Made by a program: the position numbers and the translations under genes. The notes beneath the pieces were generated by a model. The model was not told the origin of the DNA, did not search any database, and saw only the letters and a program-made list of their open reading frames with translations. Below are positions 60,944-64,000 of a stretch of 64,000 nt of DNA, in pieces (the stretch's first letter is position 1; each line of letters begins with the position of its first letter). Source of the DNA: an uncultured Lachnospiraceae bacterium (GTDB lineage: Bacteria; Bacillota; Clostridia; Lachnospirales; Lachnospiraceae). The DNA is taken from positions 1 to 64,000 of the forward strand of contig CAJTPM010000004.1 in NCBI GenBank assembly GCA_910578085.1. The letters are read 5' to 3'.

Positions 60944-62731
60944 ATGAGAAAATTACTGGTTTATTTGAAGGATTATAAGAAAGAGTCTGTGCTGGGGCCT
61001 TTGTTTAAGCTGTTGGAGGCTTCGTTTGAGCTGTTTGTGCCGTTAGTGATTGCGCGGATCGTGGATACGGGGATTGACGGGGGCGATTACGGGTATGTCT
61101 GGCGGATGGGCGGCGTTTTGTTTTTACTGGCGGCTATTGGGCTGGTGTGCTCGGTGACGGCGCAGTATTTTGCGGCAAAGGCGGCCACGGGGTTTGCCAC
61201 GAGTCTGCGGCACTCGCTGTTTTCCCATATTCAGTCTCTTTCTTTTACGGAGATGGATAAACTGGGCACGGCGGCCATGATTACCAGGATGACCAGCGAT
61301 ATCAATCAGGTGCAGTCCGGCGTGAATCTGGTGCTGCGTCTGTTTCTGCGCTCGCCCTTTATTGTGTTCGGTGCAATGATCATGGCCTTTACCATCGATG
61401 TAAAGGCGGCGTTTATCTTTGTGGTGACGATCCCGCTTCTCTCCATTGTGGTGTTCGGGATTATGCTGATCAGTATTCCGCTCTATAAGAAAGTACAGGC
61501 TGGACTGGACAGGGTGTTAGGCAGAACCAGGGAGAATCTGACCGGCGTGAGAGTGATCCGGGCCTTTAACAGGGAGGATGAGGAACAGGAAGCCTTTACC
61601 CGGGAAAATCAGGGACTGACCAGAATGCAGATGTTCGTGGGACGGTTTTCCGCCTGCATGAATCCGGTGACCTATATTATCGTGAACGCGGCGACGGTGG
61701 TGCTCATCTGGACCGGCGCGGTGCGGGTGGATAACGGGATCCTGACACAGGGGCAGGTCATCGCCCTTGTCAACTATATGTCTCAGATCCTGGTGGAACT
61801 GGTGAAACTGGCCAATCTGATCATCACGGTGACGAAGGCCTTTGCCTGCGCAGACAGGATTGCCGGTGTCCTGGAACTGAAAAGTTCATTACAGGAGACA
61901 CCGGCAGTTTCCGCAGTGGAGAGCGGGAATGCGAAAGATAGCGGGCAGAGCAGGCCGTACATTCAGTATAGGCACGTGAATTTTTCCTACAAAGGCGCCG
62001 GGGCAGATGCGCTGACGGATATTGACTTTATGGTGGAAAAAGGACAGACCGTGGGGATCATCGGCGGCACGGGTTCCGGCAAGACTTCCCTGGTTCACCT
62101 GCTGCCCAGATTTTATGATGTGTCGGAAGGGGAAGTGCTGATAGACGGAGAGGATGTCAGAAAGTATCCGCTGGAGAGGCTGCGGGCGAAGATCGGTATC
62201 GTGATGCAGAAGTCGGTGCTGTTTCACGGAACGGTGCGGGATAATCTGCGCTGGGGTATCGTGGAGGATACTGTAAGCGAAGATATGGCGGAGCAGACAG
62301 ATCAGACGAAAGAGGACGCCCGGATGTGGGAGGCTCTTGAGATCGCCCAGGCGAAGGAATTTGTGGAGAAAAAAGAGGGGGGCCTTGATTTTGTCATCGA
62401 ACAGGGCGGTAAAAATCTTTCCGGCGGGCAGAGACAGCGCATGACCATTGCCAGAGCGGTGGTGCGGAAACCGGAGATCCTGATTCTGGATGACAGCGCT
62501 TCGGCGCTGGATTTTGCCACGGATGCGGCGCTGCGGAAGGCAATCAAAAATGCGTCGGAGGATATGACGGTCTTTATCGTTTCCCAGCGGGCGGCTTCCA
62601 TCATGTACGCGGATAAGATTCTGGTGCTTGACGACGGAAAGATCGCGGGGCAGGGAACCCATGAGGAGCTGCTTGCCGGCTGTGAGGTGTATCAGGAGAT
62701 TTATTATTCGCAGTTTGAAAAAGAAGGGTGA
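60944..62731 (+). CDS. ABC exporter half-transporter with degenerate catalytic site
   Basis: A 595-aa protein: six membrane helices in the first 310 residues, then an ATPase domain. Walker A is IIGGTGSGKTSLVHLL near residue 375, the signature is NLSGGQRQRMTIARA, and Walker B is LILDDSASALDF. The residue after Walker B is Asp instead of the catalytic Glu, the mark of the degenerate half of heterodimeric exporters (TM287/288, BmrCD type). A second half-transporter starts 8 bases later. CAGGAG precedes the ATG. Substrates of such pairs are drugs, peptides or lipids; nothing here decides. Confidence 0.92.
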   Translation: MRKLLVYLKDYKKESVLGPLFKLLEASFELFVPLVIARIVDTGIDGGDYGYVWRMGGVLFLLAAIGLVCSVTAQYFAAKAATGFATSLRHSLFSHIQSLSFTEMDKLGTAAMITRMTSDINQVQSGVNLVLRLFLRSPFIVFGAMIMAFTIDVKAAFIFVVTIPLLSIVVFGIMLISIPLYKKVQAGLDRVLGRTRENLTGVRVIRAFNREDEEQEAFTRENQGLTRMQMFVGRFSACMNPVTYIIVNAATVVLIWTGAVRVDNGILTQGQVIALVNYMSQILVELVKLANLIITVTKAFACADRIAGVLELKSSLQETPAVSAVESGNAKDSGQSRPYIQYRHVNFSYKGAGADALTDIDFMVEKGQTVGIIGGTGSGKTSLVHLLPRFYDVSEGEVLIDGEDVRKYPLERLRAKIGIVMQKSVLFHGTVRDNLRWGIVEDTVSEDMAEQTDQTKEDARMWEALEIAQAKEFVEKKEGGLDFVIEQGGKNLSGGQRQRMTIARAVVRKPEILILDDSASALDFATDAALRKAIKNASEDMTVFIVSQRAASIMYADKILVLDDGKIAGQGTHEELLAGCEVYQEIYYSQFEKEG

Positions 62732-62738
62732 TATAGAT

Positions 62739-64000
62739 ATGAAAGAAGGGAAGAAGGGCACGCTGAGTAAGGTGCTGCATTATATCAGCAGCTATAAATG
62801 GATGATCGCGATTTCTATATTACTGGCGGCGGTGACGGTGGCGCTGACACTTTATTTTCCGATCCTGTGCGGCAGGGCTATCGATTGTATTATCGGGCCA
62901 GGCCAGGTGGATTTTACGGGGTGGATGGTGAATGAGGGACTGTATTCGCTGGCAAAGAGGATGGTGATCGTGATTTTTCTGACGGCGGTGGCGCAGTGGC
63001 TGATGAATGTGTGCAATAATCAGATCACCTATCAGGTCATTCGGGACGTACGGGAGGAGGCCTTTGAAAAGATTCAGATTTTGCCGCTTAAATATATTGA
63101 CGGGCATTCCTATGGAGATATCGTGAGCCGGATCATTGCCGATGTGGATCAGTTTGCGGATGGACTGTTAATGGGCTTTACCCAGCTGTTTACCGGGGTG
63201 ATCACGATCATCGGGACATTGGGCTTTATGCTTTCCATCAATGTGGGGATCACACTGTTGGTGGTGATTATGACACCATTGTCATTATTTGTGGCGAAGT
63301 TTATTGCCACGAGAACCCACGACATGTTCCTGTTACAGTCGAAGACCAGAGGGGAACAAACAGCGCTTATCGATGAGATGATCGGGAATCAGAAGGTGGT
63401 GCAGGGTTACGGGCAGGAGGGCAAAGTGCTGGAGCGGTTTGACGAGATCAACGGCAGACTTGAAAACTGCTCTCTGCGGGCCATCTTTTTTTCGTCCCTG
63501 ACCAATCCCTGTACACGGTTTGTGAATAATATGGTGTATGCGGGGGTGGCGATCCTTGGCGCCTGTCTTGCCATCGGCGGGGGTGCTCACGGTGGTTTTC
63601 TGGCTTTTCTGGGCGGTGCAGTGACGGTGGGAGAACTGTCCTGTCTGCTCAGCTATGCGAACCAGTATACGAAACCCTTTAATGAGATTTCGGGCGTGAT
63701 CACGGAGCTGCAGAATGCCCTTGCCTGCGCGTCGAGGATATTTGAACTGATCGAGGAGGAGCCCCAGAGCCCGGATCCCGAACAGCCGGCAGTGGTGGAG
63801 CATTTCGACGGCAGCGTGACGCTTAAGCATGTGTATTTCTCCTATGTGCCAAAGCAGCATCTGATCGAGGACTTTAATTTACAGGTGAAAAAGGGCGAGC
63901 GGGTGGCCATCGTAGGGCCTACGGGCTGCGGCAAAACGACGTTAATCAATCTGCTCATGCGTTTCTATGATGTGAACAGCGGAAAGATCTGCGTCTCGGG
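62739..64000 (+). CDS. ABC exporter half-transporter, partner subunit (cut by the window end)
   Basis: The frame from ATG 62739 stays open to the end of the window, giving the first 420 residues. It contains six membrane helices (for example MIAISILLAAVTVALTLYF), the coupling-helix region (YGDIVSRIIADVDQFADGLL) and the start of the ATPase domain with Walker A IVGPTGCGKTTLINLL near residue 392. The signature and Walker B lie beyond the window, so whether it has the catalytic Glu cannot be seen. The 8-base spacing from the preceding half-transporter indicates a heterodimer. Confidence 0.92.
   Translation, partial: MKEGKKGTLSKVLHYISSYKWMIAISILLAAVTVALTLYFPILCGRAIDCIIGPGQVDFTGWMVNEGLYSLAKRMVIVIFLTAVAQWLMNVCNNQITYQVIRDVREEAFEKIQILPLKYIDGHSYGDIVSRIIADVDQFADGLLMGFTQLFTGVITIIGTLGFMLSINVGITLLVVIMTPLSLFVAKFIATRTHDMFLLQSKTRGEQTALIDEMIGNQKVVQGYGQEGKVLERFDEINGRLENCSLRAIFFSSLTNPCTRFVNNMVYAGVAILGACLAIGGGAHGGFLAFLGGAVTVGELSCLLSYANQYTKPFNEISGVITELQNALACASRIFELIEEEPQSPDPEQPAVVEHFDGSVTLKHVYFSYVPKQHLIEDFNLQVKKGERVAIVGPTGCGKTTLINLLMRFYDVNSGKICVS

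Overview
The window looks like chromosomal DNA of a gut Lachnospiraceae-type Clostridium (Firmicutes). The evidence is moderate G+C, strong AGGAGG-type ribosome sites, an Fe-S type PurF with propeptide, a Bce-type peptide-resistance module, PadR/DUF2812, ECF sigma/DUF4179 pairs, a bile-salt-hydrolase-like enzyme, and several families (DUF5716, DUF5717, DUF4125) that I know mainly from Lachnospiraceae. I cannot name the species. No rRNA, tRNA, CRISPR array, phage or intact insertion sequence is visible.

Layout. 1-3.2 kb: a decapitated ROK kinase beside unrelated DNA, a DeoR regulator, and a pair of MotA-like membrane proteins, the second carrying a LuxR DNA-binding domain. 3.3-5.8 kb: a radical-SAM/DUF4130 pair of predicted DNA-repair function behind a promoter with a LexA box between -35 and -10. 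6-8.6 kb: a GAF-GGDEF protein and a two-gene ABC transporter. 8.8-15.8 kb: a four-gene unit of unknown function (DUF5717 giant protein, HSP70-like DUF5716 protein, TPR protein, coiled-coil membrane protein). 16.1-21.1 kb: purC-purF-purB-purA. 21.2-27.5 kb: HAD phosphatase, SEC-C and DUF4125 proteins, a zinc-ribbon membrane protein with a condensation-type acyltransferase facing an HSL-type hydrolase, and DAHP synthase. 27.7-30.1 kb: MBOAT plus SGNH O-acetylation pair. 30.2-34.2 kb: two ECF sigma/anti-sigma modules back to back. 34.2-40.3 kb, minus strand: a choloylglycine hydrolase leading into a BceRS-BceAB module. 40.7-45.9 kb: HhH protein, TPR lipoprotein, pyrF, PadR/DUF2812, TPR protein. 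46-51.5 kb: a decayed PD-(D/E)XK transposase relative, pyrE, small membrane proteins, an M29 aminopeptidase, and a broken chemotaxis receptor. 51.7-55.3 kb: purE-purM-purN-purD. 55.3-64 kb: SH3b membrane protein, clpC, radA, and a heterodimeric ABC exporter cut by the window end.

The two purine blocks together supply eight steps of IMP/AMP synthesis; purL and purH are not here. Pyrimidine genes pyrF and pyrE are separate single genes.

The intergenic DNA holds many hairpins. They include GAA-triloop hairpin tandems, a multibranched 127-base element, a palindrome with 23-bp perfect arms, and a 22/23-bp tandem array. These are the least explained non-coding content. The strongest candidates for undescribed biology are the LexA-controlled radical-SAM pair, the MotA-like/LuxR fusion, the DUF5717-DUF5716 unit, and the coupling of a bile-salt-hydrolase-like gene to a Bce module. 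All functional statements come from reading motifs; no database search was run.
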